A stretch of 64,000 nucleotides of DNA from Desulfolucanica intricata (GCF_001592105.1 NZ_BCWE01000017.1:31218-95217), one strand, 5' to 3'. Shown: positions 19,419 through 28,048, numbered from the stretch's first letter. Notes: a model not told the origin generated them from the letters alone. Made by a program: numbers and translations.

Positions 19419-19452
19419 CCTCCCTGTTTTAGCCTAGCCTAAAACAGGGAGG
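19419..19452. repeat. Perfect inverted repeat between brxA and the DUF4064-like gene
   Basis: A 14-bp stem (CCTCCCTGTTTTAG and its complement) encloses a 6-nt loop. It lies 50 bp after the stop of the next minus-strand gene, and the BREX promoter is further downstream. A short T-rich stretch follows on the minus strand, so it may act as a weak terminator insulating the BREX operon. Confidence 0.5.
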
Positions 19453-19504
19453 CAGCATGCTGCTTAACTAATAGGAATTTTTCTTTTGATTAAAATCAAC
19501 ATAT

Positions 19505-19891
19505 TTATTCACCGGATATATTTCTCTGACCTTCTAAAACCCCATCTTGAACAGTGCCTGTTTGCTCTCGCCTGTTCGCTACCAGTGCCATTATACCCGC
19601 AATCAATAACAGCGGGCCGGCGATAAGGTATCCCGCAGAGATAGCAATAGTTCCTCCAACAGCGCTGATTAACATCGCAATTCCCGAAAACTTAGGTTTT
19701 GCCAGAGTCATCGCACCGCCAACAATACCCAATATGGACAGCGGGATGGCAGCAAAGCCCAAACCAATTACCGTTGAGGCGTCCTGTGCACCGAAGGCAT
19801 CTCCGACACCACCTACAAAGAGAGCAAAAACGGCACCTGCAAGGCCGGCCAAACCTCCAATTATACCAAGAATCATGGCAGCAATTTTCAT
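19505..19891 (-). CDS. DUF4064-like small membrane protein
   Basis: 128 residues with four hydrophobic segments rich in Gly and Ala (MILGIIGGLAGLAGAVFALF, IPLSILGIVGGAM, SGIAMLISAVGG, GPLLLIAGIMALVA) and a short polar tail. This fits the DUF4064 family of four-helix membrane proteins of unknown function. It lies 20 bp after the DUF4352 lipoprotein gene and is probably co-transcribed with it. The pair resembles envelope stress or surface-sensing modules, but no role is established. Confidence 0.75.
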   Translation of the reverse strand: MKIAAMILGIIGGLAGLAGAVFALFVGGVGDAFGAQDASTVIGLGFAAIPLSILGIVGGAMTLAKPKFSGIAMLISAVGGTIAISAGYLIAGPLLLIAGIMALVANRREQTGTVQDGVLEGQRNISGE

Positions 19892-19911
19892 TTAAAGTTC
19901 ACCTCCAAAGA

Positions 19912-20445
19912 TTATTTTATTTTGTAGATAGCCTGACCAAAGCCAAACAAATTAGGTTCAAAAATCAATTCAAGGCTTTGAGCTTGTACCGGCACTTCAA
20001 AGACCAACTCCCCACGCATCTTTCGTCCGGGAGCCAGTTCACCATCCAGTGTCCCCCTGGTATCAGGACCTATTGTAACGTTGTAATTGTAGCCCTCGTT
20101 ATCAACCACCTTAAACATTAAAATAGAACTGATACTGGTTGCTTCCTGCGATAAATTATCAATGGTGCAATCCGCCAATAGATAAACATTACCTTCCTTA
20201 GGCTTGATAAAATTATTTCCGTTAGAGTTTCTTACACTGTTTACAGTAAACTGCAGGTCACCCATTTTCACAGACTCACCCACTGAGAAAACTTCCGGAG
20301 TCTTAACTTCAGCAGAGCCGGATGCAACTGTCGTTTCTCCAGTCGCTGAATTTACTTTTTCCGGTGCAGTTGTTTCGCCGCAGCCTGCAGCTAGTAAAGC
20401 CAGAGTTAACAATAAGAAAATAAATACTTTAACACTTTTGTTCAA
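19912..20445 (-). CDS. DUF4352 lipoprotein
   Basis: 177 residues. A lipoprotein signal (FIFLLLTLALLAAGCGE) is followed by a Ser/Thr-rich linker and then an immunoglobulin-like DUF4352 domain (VKMGDLQFTVNSVRN... VYLLADCTIDNLSQEATSI... LVFEVPVQAQSLELIFEP). Such domains are exposed on the cell surface and are of unknown function, often next to DUF4064-type proteins as here. A GGAGGTG ribosome site precedes the start. Confidence 0.85.
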   Translation of the reverse strand: MNKSVKVFIFLLLTLALLAAGCGETTAPEKVNSATGETTVASGSAEVKTPEVFSVGESVKMGDLQFTVNSVRNSNGNNFIKPKEGNVYLLADCTIDNLSQEATSISSILMFKVVDNEGYNYNVTIGPDTRGTLDGELAPGRKMRGELVFEVPVQAQSLELIFEPNLFGFGQAIYKIK

Positions 20446-20610
20446 ATCTCACACCTCCAAATCAGCTTATTTTAAAACTTAGTTTTATAGCGATACTTAA
20501 TTTAAGCACCCCCTTTTTCCAGTGGGAATTGATCCCCCAATATTTTCTTAAGTATAGAATGAGTGGCTGACAGGAGTGTGTCACACTACAAAAATCTATT
20601 TAAGAAAAAT

Positions 20611-20654
20611 AAAAAGGCCCAAGCGTTTACTAATAGTAAACACTGGGCTTTTTT
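20611..20654. terminator. Bidirectional terminator
   Basis: A long stem (AGCCCA/TGGGCT outer, GTTTACT/AGTAAAC inner) is flanked by A-rich and T-rich tracts on opposite sides (AAAAAGGCCC... GGGCTTTTTT). It lies between the DUF4352 operon and the MazG-like gene and can stop transcription in both directions. Confidence 0.7.
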
Positions 20655-20875
20655 CCGGCTCACTATATATCTTTATGATATTATTTACCCCAAAATGCTC
20701 AAAGCACTAAGTAATTGTTTAACCTGCTTACATCAACTTAGTATTAGTTCTTTACAAGTTCATGATATTAATCTTATCGCCTTCCGTTTATCGAGGAAGT
20801 CCGGGTAGCCTTCATTGGAAAGTTGTTCAAAAACAAGGTAAAGTATGTCTAGGTTCTTTATTATCAATAGCAATA

Positions 20876-21211
20876 TTATTTATACTTACCTTTAAACTTC
20901 TCTACAGGATATTTTTCGGCATTGGCCTTAACTTTTTCCCTAACCGCTGCCGCCAAATCTATCCCTGTAGCATTGGCCATGGAAAGGCAGTAAATTACCA
21001 CGTCGGCCAGTTCCTCCCGCACCCTATTTGCCTGAATACCATCCAGGTCCTCTTCACCCGACCACTGAAATAATTCCATTAATTCCGCTGCCTCGATAGC
21101 TATGGACATGGAAATATTTTTGGGACTGTGAAATTGGTTCCAGTGGCGCTCTTTCACAAAGTCTTCCACCAAATCCTTGAGTTCTTGAATGTTAGTTTTT
21201 TTGTCTAACAT
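20876..21211 (-). CDS. MazG-like nucleotide pyrophosphohydrolase
   Basis: 111 residues, all helical. It has the MazG/dCTPase-type acidic metal site: IEAAELMELFQW near residue 35 and RVREELADVVIYCL near residue 65. Single-domain members of this size (RS21-C6 type) hydrolyse non-canonical or excess dNTPs to monophosphates. The Nudix gene immediately upstream on the same strand also acts on nucleotides, so this looks like a nucleotide-pool cleaning pair. Confidence 0.88.
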   Translation of the reverse strand: MLDKKTNIQELKDLVEDFVKERHWNQFHSPKNISMSIAIEAAELMELFQWSGEEDLDGIQANRVREELADVVIYCLSMANATGIDLAAAVREKVKANAEKYPVEKFKGKYK

Positions 21212-21292
21212 ATAAGCATCCCCCTAAAACTTGCTTTTTCAACCGAATCCTCTCCATTATTATTTATACTGTCTCCCGGTTCTAGACCATGA

Positions 21293-21685
21293 TTAAAGGC
21301 CATTACTTTCCCCCCTCAGCTGTTTAACAAAGGGAATATCTGCCGGAGCAAAATCATAATAGGGTAACTCTTCAAGAGTAACCCATTTATAATTATCATG
21401 AACTAACGGCACAATATCCCCACTCATCCATGAAGCCCAATATGCGAATAATTTAATGGTACCGTGATCGTAACAATATATACTTTCACTAAAATAGTTG
21501 CCTACCTCAATTTCAATATTAAACTCTTCTTTAATTTCTCTTTTTAGACACTCTTCCGGGGTTTCACCGTTTTCAATCTTACCACCGGGAAACTCCCATT
21601 TATTAGCTAATTTATCTGTTGATTTTCTTTGGGCAATAAAAATATGATCATCTTTCTTTATAATGGCAGCGGTAACTAGTTTCAT
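21293..21685 (-). CDS. Nudix hydrolase, MutT/CTP-pyrophosphohydrolase type
   Basis: 130 residues. The Nudix box is complete (GGKIENGETPEECLKREI then KEEFNI: Gx5Ex7REUxEExGU). The size and the early KLVTAAIIKKDDHIFIAQR strand fit MutT/NudG-type 8-oxo-dGTP or CTP/5-methyl-dCTP diphosphatases. Substrate not decided. It lies 81 bp upstream of the MazG-like gene. A ribosome site AAAGGAG precedes the ATG at 21685. Confidence 0.9.
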   Translation of the reverse strand: MKLVTAAIIKKDDHIFIAQRKSTDKLANKWEFPGGKIENGETPEECLKREIKEEFNIEIEVGNYFSESIYCYDHGTIKLFAYWASWMSGDIVPLVHDNYKWVTLEELPYYDFAPADIPFVKQLRGESNGL

Positions 21686-22148
21686 TTTAAACTCCTTTAA
21701 TCTTTAATAGCTTAAGTTGTGTATACTACTTAACGTATGTTTTAGGAAATTCGATAATTATTAACCTTCGTCTGATGGTATATTTATTGTGATACAAATC
21801 GAAAGAGCGTATTCCTTGAGAAAATCTGCTGAAACTGTAAGGTTTCTTGGGTTACACTTTTTTCTGGCGACACAAGTTCTTAATGCTTTGGATTGAGGTT
21901 AAAATGACTGATATGTTTGACTTTACCTGCTCCGGCAACACACGGGCCGGCCACTCCCCGTGAGCAACCTCGTTATTCCGGGCTTAATTCAGAACTTGTT
22001 TAAAAATATGGCCTCTCTATATAACTAATTTAGTTGGCTAAAATAATTGTAAGATAATGTCATACTTCTCGATGTACTGCAGGTTTCCTGCTCATGATCC
22101 TACTGGCTGTAATACAGCGTAGTAAACTGTTCTTATAGTCCTTTTTAG
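21686..22148. other. Intergenic region with no recognised gene
   Basis: 463 bp with stops in all frames. I see no clear promoter, terminator or repeat. The part around 21920-21990 is more GC-rich and may be debris from a lost gene, but no product is recognisable. Confidence 0.4.
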
Positions 22149-22758
22149 TTACATCTCCTGCACCAGCGGCAGTGAGTTGCTTTGAGGTGTCCAGCCTTGT
22201 CTCAGCATACTGACTAAAATTTGGGCTGTATTATAGGTATCATCCAGGGCCGAGTGAGGAATACCTATAGGTTTCAGGCCGCGTTCTTCCAGAGCCTTTT
22301 TTAAACCTATATTCCTGGGCCGATTATAAAAGCTTTTATATTCCGCCGCCAAATCCACATAGTCTTCCCACACATAGGGATAGGAAATACCATACCTCTG
22401 ACAGACCAACTTTAGAACCTCTCGGTCTGCATTACCCCAGGCCACTATTAATGTTTTACCGGGCTCATATAGTGTATTTAGCAGACTGAGCATTTCTTCC
22501 AGGGAGGCCATTGTCTATATCCTCCTGCTTAATAAGTGTAATATTCTTACACTCGTCCGTCAGCCTAGAGTAAAAGCGAGGTTTGACAAAGGCCTGGTAG
22601 TCTAGTTCTATCTCGTAATTAGGCGCACAGAGCCAAACTGCACCTACCTCAATAATTTCCTGAAAAAAGAACCTGGGTCTGCCCACTCTCTGGTTATTAA
22701 CGGTGAATTCAAAATCAAGTACCAGAAAGTTCTGGTATCCGTTTTCCTTTAATTTCAT
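22149..22758 (-). pseudogene. 3'-5' exonuclease (DnaQ/KapD-like), split by a frameshift
   Basis: Two overlapping frames, 22465-22758 and 22149-22511, together give one DEDD exonuclease of about 200 residues. The first carries Exo I (LVLDFEFTVNN). The second carries Exo II (VAWGNADREVLKLV) and Exo III (IPHSALDDTYNTAQI). The frame changes near 22500-22515, just after KQEDIDN. The second frame has an ATG there (MASLEEMLSLL) without a strong ribosome site. The family resembles KapD and other small sporulation-associated exonucleases. It may be a recent pseudogene, a sequencing error, or two coupled polypeptides. A fragment of the same gene lies at 3785. Confidence 0.8.
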
Positions 22759-23369
22759 GCTTAGAACCTCCCTAATTCAAATAAACAATACAACCAAATC
22801 ATTCTTTGTCTTTCAAATATAAGCTTTTATATTTATAGTAGTCCACACCACTGACAACAGTTTGTCAGCGGCAAAAAAATCGACCCCCGAAAGGTGAAGT
22901 TAAAACTCTCTCATATTAATAAATTTAATAGGAGATTCTAAGATAATTATTTATTTTAGAAATTTTAAAATGTTATAGTTCTTCGTCTATCTAACTATTT
23001 AATGAAATTGGGGAAAACAATAAAGGCTACAACCATAAATGGTGTGACTCAAGACATTTTTAGGGATTTTAATCTCAAAAAGTAGATATCTCCCCGATGT
23101 AGTGAAATACGAGGTTGAAGCAACTTGAAAAATGTATAAATAGGATTAAAATTATACTTGCGAATTAGAATTTTTCATATACCATTTGCCTAGTTTTTGC
23201 CTTGATAGTGGCTAGTCTTAGGAGTTATGTTGCAAGATAGTCTCACCCACCCTTCCAGTTATCGGAGGTGGGTACAATACGCAAACTGATACACTGGCTA
23301 AACCCGGAGGGTATTAGTCTCCATACCAGTTTCAGTTTCTTATTATGGCCATTTTAATCATTTTAATAT
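22759..23369. other. AT-rich intergenic region, no gene seen
   Basis: This contains the CTGACAA/TTTGTCAG mini-hairpin at about 22851, also present near 3897. At 23230-23330 there is a GC-richer stretch with short inverted words. No open frame of useful length and no clear promoter. Confidence 0.4.
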
Positions 23370-23510
23370 AGGAACATTAATTTAGCAAAAATATCCTGGT
23401 TCTGCCCCACGCGGTCAATTACTGCTGACATAAATACCTCTTCAAAAACAAATTTAAAGTTATCCTTTGTGTTATTCTTAGCTGATTGAATAGCATATAC
23501 GAACATATAA
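23370..23510 (-). pseudogene. Possible remnant of a type I restriction R-subunit C-terminus
   Basis: A minus-strand frame reads AIQSAKNNTKDNFKFVFEEV then DRVGQNQDIFAKLMF and stops. This resembles the end of HsdR-type proteins, where a FxxxFxxxxxxxVIDRMxQNQ pattern is common. It has no start and no other HsdR motif. Weak call, made from pattern memory only. Confidence 0.25.
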
Positions 23511-23512
23511 AC

Positions 23513-24049
23513 CTATTTGCCCCTTACTACAAATGCATCTATTCCCTGCCCCTGCAGCTTTTGAGCATAAGCATCGGCCCGCTCACGTGTAGAAAAAGCT
23601 CCAACCTGCACCCGCCAAAGTTCAGTACCACTTGACTTTGTTCCGGCCAAGCGGGCCCGCACATCTGCCAAAGGAAAATATTTGCCCGGGCATAAAGTTT
23701 CTGCGCCCGGTACTTCCCGGTGACCCAGGATATTCTCTACCGGTATATTATACTCCTTCACCAACCGGGCCAATAATTCAATCAGTGCCTCTGTTTGTCC
23801 GGGGAGGGGCGGGTGTTTAGTCAAATCACCGATGAGTGCTATGCCGATTCCCCGGCGGTTCATTCCACCCGCCAGGCAGTGAGCGCCGGGCAGTGTTAGT
23901 GCCCTACCGGGGACAGCCGAACCCTCTCTTTCTATGACAAAGTGATAACCTATATCCTGCCAGCCCAAGCCCAGGTGGTAACGTCTGATTTGGTCGGTAT
24001 TCTTCTCTTCTGCTCCGGTATGATGCAGAATCAGGTATTCCCATTTCAT
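23513..24049 (-). CDS. N-acetylmuramoyl-L-alanine amidase with SPOR domain (cassette copy I)
   Basis: 178 residues. The first 140 form an Amidase_2/PGRP domain: YLILHHTGAEE (zinc His), GIGIALIGDLTKHPP, and ILGHREVPGAETLCPGKYF (His and Cys ligands). The last 35 (LWRVQVGAFSTRERADAYAQ) form a SPOR repeat that binds peptidoglycan. There is no signal peptide. It overlaps the YvrJ gene by 4 bp (ATGA), like a lysis pair of endolysin and small membrane protein. It is about 90% alike to the copy at 58795-59346. Export or lytic use is inference. Confidence 0.9.
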   Translation of the reverse strand: MKWEYLILHHTGAEEKNTDQIRRYHLGLGWQDIGYHFVIEREGSAVPGRALTLPGAHCLAGGMNRRGIGIALIGDLTKHPPLPGQTEALIELLARLVKEYNIPVENILGHREVPGAETLCPGKYFPLADVRARLAGTKSSGTELWRVQVGAFSTRERADAYAQKLQGQGIDAFVVRGK

Positions 24050-24237
24050 GACTTACCCCCCTCTACGAGCATTCGGGCATCCTCGTAGTCAACTCCACCC
24101 TGCCGGGCTACCACTACGGTTAGCAGAGAGATAGACTTCTGAAGGTCCCTGATTACCGGTTCCAGTCGCACCAGAAGGTATCCCGCCACCACCATCGGAA
24201 AGCCATAATTGGCTGCCAGTTTGACTACTTCTTCCAC
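24046..24237 (-). CDS. YvrJ family small membrane protein (copy I)
   Basis: 63 residues: one membrane segment (YGFPMVVAGYLLVRL) followed by an amphipathic helix (EPVIRDLQKSISLLTVVVARQGG). It matches the YvrJ family, which resembles BhlA/UviB holin-like proteins in size and layout. Its stop overlaps the amidase start. It differs from the copy at 59343-59534 by one residue. Confidence 0.85.
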   Translation of the reverse strand: MEEVVKLAANYGFPMVVAGYLLVRLEPVIRDLQKSISLLTVVVARQGGVDYEDARMLVEGGKS

Positions 24238-24290
24238 TGCTGTTTCACCCCTCTTTATTAAAATAAGGATGCCTTGGCATTCCCTACTAC

Positions 24291-24518
24291 CTAAGCGTTA
24301 GAAATTATATCAGTAGTTGTTACATCCACAATTCGTGCACTGTCAACAGCAACCAGGTTACCGCCGGAAGTAGTTAAGATATTTTTAGCGATAATGGTAT
24401 CCATAGCAGCCTGTACTTCTGCTTGAGCAATGTCATCCCTCGGGTTGTCCACACTAACAGTGACGCGGCTACCGGCCTGGTTTAGAAAAATCATCCTTAA
24501 AGTTTTGGTTACTGCCAT
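24291..24518 (-). CDS. DUF2922 family protein (copy I)
   Basis: 75 residues, starting at the ATG at 24518 because GGGGGGAG lies just before it. The sequence (TLRMIFLNQAGSRVTVSVDN... VQAAMDTIIAKNILTTSGG... SARIVDVTTTDIISN) is the DUF2922 family, a short beta-rich protein of unknown role in spore-forming Firmicutes. It precedes YvrJ and the amidase. In this copy the DUF1659 gene that normally stands upstream is missing, and the leader hairpins join DUF2922 directly. Confidence 0.88.
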   Translation of the reverse strand: MAVTKTLRMIFLNQAGSRVTVSVDNPRDDIAQAEVQAAMDTIIAKNILTTSGGNLVAVDSARIVDVTTTDIISNA

Positions 24519-24544
24519 ATCACTCCCCCCTCTCAATTTTTTGT

Positions 24545-24617
24545 GGCGGGCCCCGACCGTAAAGGCCCGCCAAATATGAAGTTGTAATTAAAAAAGACCG
24601 GGGTTCTCTTCCGGTCT
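24545..24617 (-). promoter_or_regulatory. Two-hairpin leader of the amidase cassette (copy I)
   Basis: On the minus strand a terminator-like hairpin (AAGACCGGAAGAGAACCCCGGTC then TTTTTT, 24589-24617) is followed by a GGCGGGCC/GGCCCGCC hairpin (24545-24571) just before the ribosome site. The same pair stands before the cassettes at 31354-31431 and 60114-60190, with a fourth remnant at 61845-61935. It may attenuate the cassette or insulate it from upstream genes. Confidence 0.55.
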
Positions 24618-24744
24618 TGAGCTAATTTTAATTCTTATTCTGTATTCAGTCAATTAATATAAGCTTATTTTTGGAACAAATGTACTAAATTGTTGAGGAC
24701 CTTTGCATAATATTTTCCAGGTAAAAGTAGTACTAGCGTCATTC

Positions 24745-24866
24745 AATTATTTCTAACAGGATAATTGGGGTTTTTAAATTGATAAAGCAGCATCATACTT
24801 GCGGTTGCTAACTTATATTTTTTCTCATAGTTAATCAAAGTTGTATCTTTCATAAAGTTCTCTATA
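24745..24866 (-). pseudogene. C-terminal remnant of the helical 150-residue protein (copy I)
   Basis: The minus strand encodes a diverged ...FKNPNYPVRNN end and upstream codons matching the protein at 60338-60790. It then jumps directly to sequence that in copy III lies 3.05 kb further on (63525). The gene lacks its N-terminal half. Confidence 0.65.
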
Positions 24867-25197
24867 CCTGTTTTTCTAACTTAATAAGGTCTATAGAAAG
24901 TGGCTTATCTTCCCTAATGTAATCTAACATTAGCTTCCACTGACCAATTACGCCTCTATACGGGCAATTATCCCATTCAGGTTCACAGCCATGTTTCCCA
25001 TAATAGTGAGCCCACCTATTTAATATTTGGTATTGGTCGATACTATTGTTAAACCATTCTCCATTAAAATATTCTGCTTTGGGATTATTTTGATCAGGAA
25101 GAATCAGAGGATTTATGGCATAGGGTGTTGCAAGAAAAATCAAAGGAATAATTGCTGTTATAAATACCATTTTCCATTTTGAGTTTACGTATTTCAC
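24862..25197 (-). CDS. Hypothetical membrane-anchored protein (first copy)
   Basis: 111 residues, GTG start at 25197 after GAAGG. A single N-terminal membrane segment (MVFITAIIPLIFLATPYAI) is followed by a soluble part with two Cys (GKHGCEPEWDNCPYRGVIGQW). No family recognised. A nearly identical 106-residue copy lies at 63525-63845, and the shared DNA continues about 150 bp upstream of the start. Confidence 0.65.
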   Translation of the reverse strand: MKYVNSKWKMVFITAIIPLIFLATPYAINPLILPDQNNPKAEYFNGEWFNNSIDQYQILNRWAHYYGKHGCEPEWDNCPYRGVIGQWKLMLDYIREDKPLSIDLIKLEKQV

Positions 25198-25350
25198 AAA
25201 AAAACCTTCTTTAGGAAAATATTTTTATAAACCTTCTAGGCTTAAACTAATAAACCTTTTTTACCAGAATATTGTACATTCAAGGATGTTGTTATGTAAT
25301 AAACGTAAAATTATAATGATGCATACTTGCTGTACATTGGGTATTAGATA
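25198..25350. repeat. Upstream DNA shared with 63846-64000
   Basis: The block AATAAACCTTTTTTACCAG ... AAGGATGTTGTTATG ... ATGCATACTTGCTGTACATT occurs nearly unchanged at both places. Together with the preceding gene it makes a duplicated segment of about 470 bp. The second copy runs off the right edge. The remaining 170 bp to the next gene hold no recognised feature. Confidence 0.8.
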
Positions 25351-25523
25351 ATTATTTGACCTTCTTTTGACGGAATCAACTATTTACAATAAAATCCGTT
25401 AGGTTTGTGGGGTGGTAACAGCTACGCTGGTACTATCTAATATTGAACAGTAGGGAGTGGATTTCACCAGACTTTATTATTTTTCTGCAGACTTTATTTT
25501 AATTCACCCAATCTTTACATTTA

Positions 25524-26825
25524 TCAAGGCCCGGTGCCAATACCTTCAATCCTCCAGCCACTTTGTTCAGATTCTTTTTTCATTATAATAAATCGTGTAC
25601 AGATTCCATCTTCTGAGGTTATGGTTTTTTTGAAATCAAGCTCAACTTGAACCTGATATTCCAACACGCCCGGTTCATTCTGAGGTTCTTTTAGCTCTTT
25701 TATTTCTAACAAATTTGCACTTTTAATATTATAATCAATTTTGTCTTCGTCCTTATTAAATAGGTATTGGTTATTCAGATTAGATGATAAATGCTGCGAT
25801 AAATTTTTCCTCGTCATACATGCCCATACCGTTTTTATGTCCTGCTTATCTAATGCACTAAAATACTCTCTAATAATATCCTCCGGTTCCATTTTGGATA
25901 ACTCTTTTTCCAACCTGTCTTCATAGTCAATATAATCTGCAATCCATCCATCCCATTCCTTACCGGTAATATCTTTTAAACTCTTTCTGTCAAGAGAACA
26001 GGCGAAGGACCCATGCCTACCGGCGTCTATGTACGCCCCAATAATCTGATCGTTATACTTGAGGACAACTCCTCTGGCATTTCTTCTCGGTTCCATAAAT
26101 TCAGGAAGTGATTCCCTCAACCTGTAAATCTCTACTACTACATCCTTTCCGAGGTAACCGGTAAAGTCAAGCCCAATTTGCTTGGAAAGTTCGTTATTGT
26201 AAGCCCAATATATTTTTATTGGATATTCTCCACCCTTATGTTTAAGATTTCCGGGCAATTTCTCTTTCAATGTATTAATTCTATAGTCAACAGTCCAGTT
26301 ATATTTATCAAATAATTGCAATACCGGCTGTTCAATATTCGTATTAGGATTCGTATACTCGTTTAAATCCGAAATATATCTAAAAAAATTATAATCAGGT
26401 TCGGCCTTTTTCCCGTCTGCCTCTAAATAACCTATTTCATATAGAGTATCATAAGCAAAGTTAATTTCCTTTTTACTTCCATCTATTCCAGTAGCAATCA
26501 ACTTATTATTTTTGCGTGCCATTCCACTCATGCTGTGTATTTTGGATTCATCCGTTACTAGTTCACTCTCCTCTATCATGGACATAATGTCATAAATCAT
26601 TTTATCGTCTGTAATGGATATAGGTTTTACCTCATTCCAGTAAGGTCCATCCGTATCAGGGATAAGTTCAATTTCTGTAATATCCTTTATCTTGTTGGTA
26701 TTTTTGTGTATCTCATACTCTTGTGTTTCTTGTCCTAAAGAAACTTTATTGCTCTGCACAGTGCTGCAGCCTGTTAAAAAAGTTATTGTTACTATTAGTA
26801 AAAGTATCAGCCATCGTTTGTACAA
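25524..26825 (-). CDS. Lipoprotein with DUF4829-like C-terminal domain
   Basis: 433 residues. A lipoprotein signal peptide (LLLIVTITFLTGCST) is followed by a long middle region of unknown fold, then a C-terminal NTF2-like domain of the DUF4829 type (PEDIIREYFSALDKQDIKTVWACMTRKN... YQVQVELDFKKTITSEDG... GWRIEGIGTGP). It should sit on the outer leaflet of the membrane; ligand unknown. It appears to be a single gene. Confidence 0.7.
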   Translation of the reverse strand: MYKRWLILLLIVTITFLTGCSTVQSNKVSLGQETQEYEIHKNTNKIKDITEIELIPDTDGPYWNEVKPISITDDKMIYDIMSMIEESELVTDESKIHSMSGMARKNNKLIATGIDGSKKEINFAYDTLYEIGYLEADGKKAEPDYNFFRYISDLNEYTNPNTNIEQPVLQLFDKYNWTVDYRINTLKEKLPGNLKHKGGEYPIKIYWAYNNELSKQIGLDFTGYLGKDVVVEIYRLRESLPEFMEPRRNARGVVLKYNDQIIGAYIDAGRHGSFACSLDRKSLKDITGKEWDGWIADYIDYEDRLEKELSKMEPEDIIREYFSALDKQDIKTVWACMTRKNLSQHLSSNLNNQYLFNKDEDKIDYNIKSANLLEIKELKEPQNEPGVLEYQVQVELDFKKTITSEDGICTRFIIMKKESEQSGWRIEGIGTGP

Positions 26826-26887
26826 CTTCTACACCTCCCATTTCAGTATTTTCAATCATCTAAGAAACACCGAATGATGTTGGATAT

Positions 26888-27310
26888 TTATGCTTGTGGT
26901 TCTGTAACAGATCCCATAAATAAGATTGTTTCCGTTTGATCATCCCGAATCATAAAGAAGAACGGTCAATCGACAACCATGTGAAGTATCTCCGGTATAC
27001 CTGTACACTGTACCGCCACGGAAGTTGCTGCTGCCGCTTCAGTACCTTGCTCATTGACTTCTACAAAAGTTTTATGTTTTACTTCAACGATATAGATATT
27101 GGGAGGAGTTGAACACATTTTCCAAAGTTAGCCCGGTTTTCATCAAAAGCAACCTCCATAAAGGTCCTTCAGGACATTGTTAAGTTCTACTTCATATTCA
27201 AACTGGAAACGCGGCAAAACCAGGCTAACCCTTTTCTCCTGAAACTCCAACATCCATTTTTTCACGTTTTCAATGGTCAGGTTCCGGTAAAACTCATCCA
27301 GGCAGGAGTC
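26888..27310 (-). pseudogene. Serpin, C-terminal fragment, with frameshift and stop
   Basis: Minus-strand frames give LTIENVKKWMLEFQEKRVSL, then PRFQFEYEVELNNVLKDL, then after a frame change KTFVEVNEQGTEAAAATSVA, then an in-frame TGA, then PFFFMIRDDQTETILFMGSV. This is the serpin core, with a reactive-centre hinge GTEAAAAT typical of inhibitory serpins and the final FxF(M)G motif. The N-terminal part is missing; a matching lipoprotein-type N-terminus lies at 33763-34068. Confidence 0.8.
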
Positions 27311-27346
27311 CTAATTAGGCAAGAAAACGTACATACTTTTAAAATA

Positions 27347-27544
27347 TTATAGCAGTTTCTTTGACCTGTAAAATAGATAAATTGGCACTCCTAAAAAAGG
27401 TGGCGCAGCACAAATGAGTATCCAACATATAGAGTCAAATAATGTAAGATTTGTTATTTTTCTATCTGTCAAAATAAAATAAGCTATAAATATAACTAAA
27501 AGAAAATACACAAGTAGAAAAAATAATTCCAAAATATTATTCAT
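27347..27544 (-). CDS. Small membrane protein, PLDc_N-like
   Basis: 65 residues with two membrane helices (LFFLLVYFLLVIFIAYFI and FDSICWILICAAPPFLGVPIYLF) and a basic end (YRSKKLL). The layout is like phospholipase-D-nuclease N-terminal (PLDc_N) small proteins. Function unknown. It is likely real, from the codon pattern and its position after a gap. Confidence 0.5.
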   Translation of the reverse strand: MNNILELFFLLVYFLLVIFIAYFILTDRKITNLTLFDSICWILICAAPPFLGVPIYLFYRSKKLL

Positions 27545-27871
27545 ACATTTTCACCCACATTTGTATATTATATTTTTTCAGCTAAAATACCTCTTACTAA
27601 GACGGAAAAATCGATAAAACTATTAAGTAATTATCAAATGAAGACTTACCTATAAAGGGATACTACATTTCCGTTTTTAGGATGGCCAAGGCCATCGAAA
27701 CAAAAGATGTATCACGGCAAGAGGGTAAAAGATATAAAGACTACTTCTTTGAAATTGTACCTTAAATGATAAATTTAAATTTTCTTAACGAAGCTTATAA
27801 AGCAATACTCATATAGAGTCTTCTTTAGGTTTAAACAATAGTGAACATTTGATGGTGAATGCACAACAACT

Positions 27872-27906
27872 AGAAGGCACCCTAGATGGGTGTCTTCTTA
27901 GTATTT
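27872..27906 (+). terminator. Hairpin after a short plus-strand remnant
   Basis: AGAAGGCACCC/GGGTGTCTTCT is an 11-bp stem with a 5-nt loop, followed by a T-rich stretch. It follows a plus-strand fragment around 27675-27765 (reading MAKAIETKDVSRQEGKRYKD and ending in a stop) that has no recognisable family. The rest of 27545-28048 shows nothing else. Confidence 0.4.
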
Positions 27907-28048
27907 ATTACAATCAAAACATTATTACCAACAGGCATACAAAATATAACAAGCCCTATATATTACTATATTTCATACATTATATAACAGGAAATTAAGT
28001 ACATATGTCTAATAGATGTTAAGAAGTATTTTCCATAGGGGGTTTCTG

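Noticed and set aside
24545..24617. T-box or known riboswitch in the cassette leader
   Set aside because: No T-box sequence, specifier loop or conserved aptamer core; only two simple hairpins are seen.
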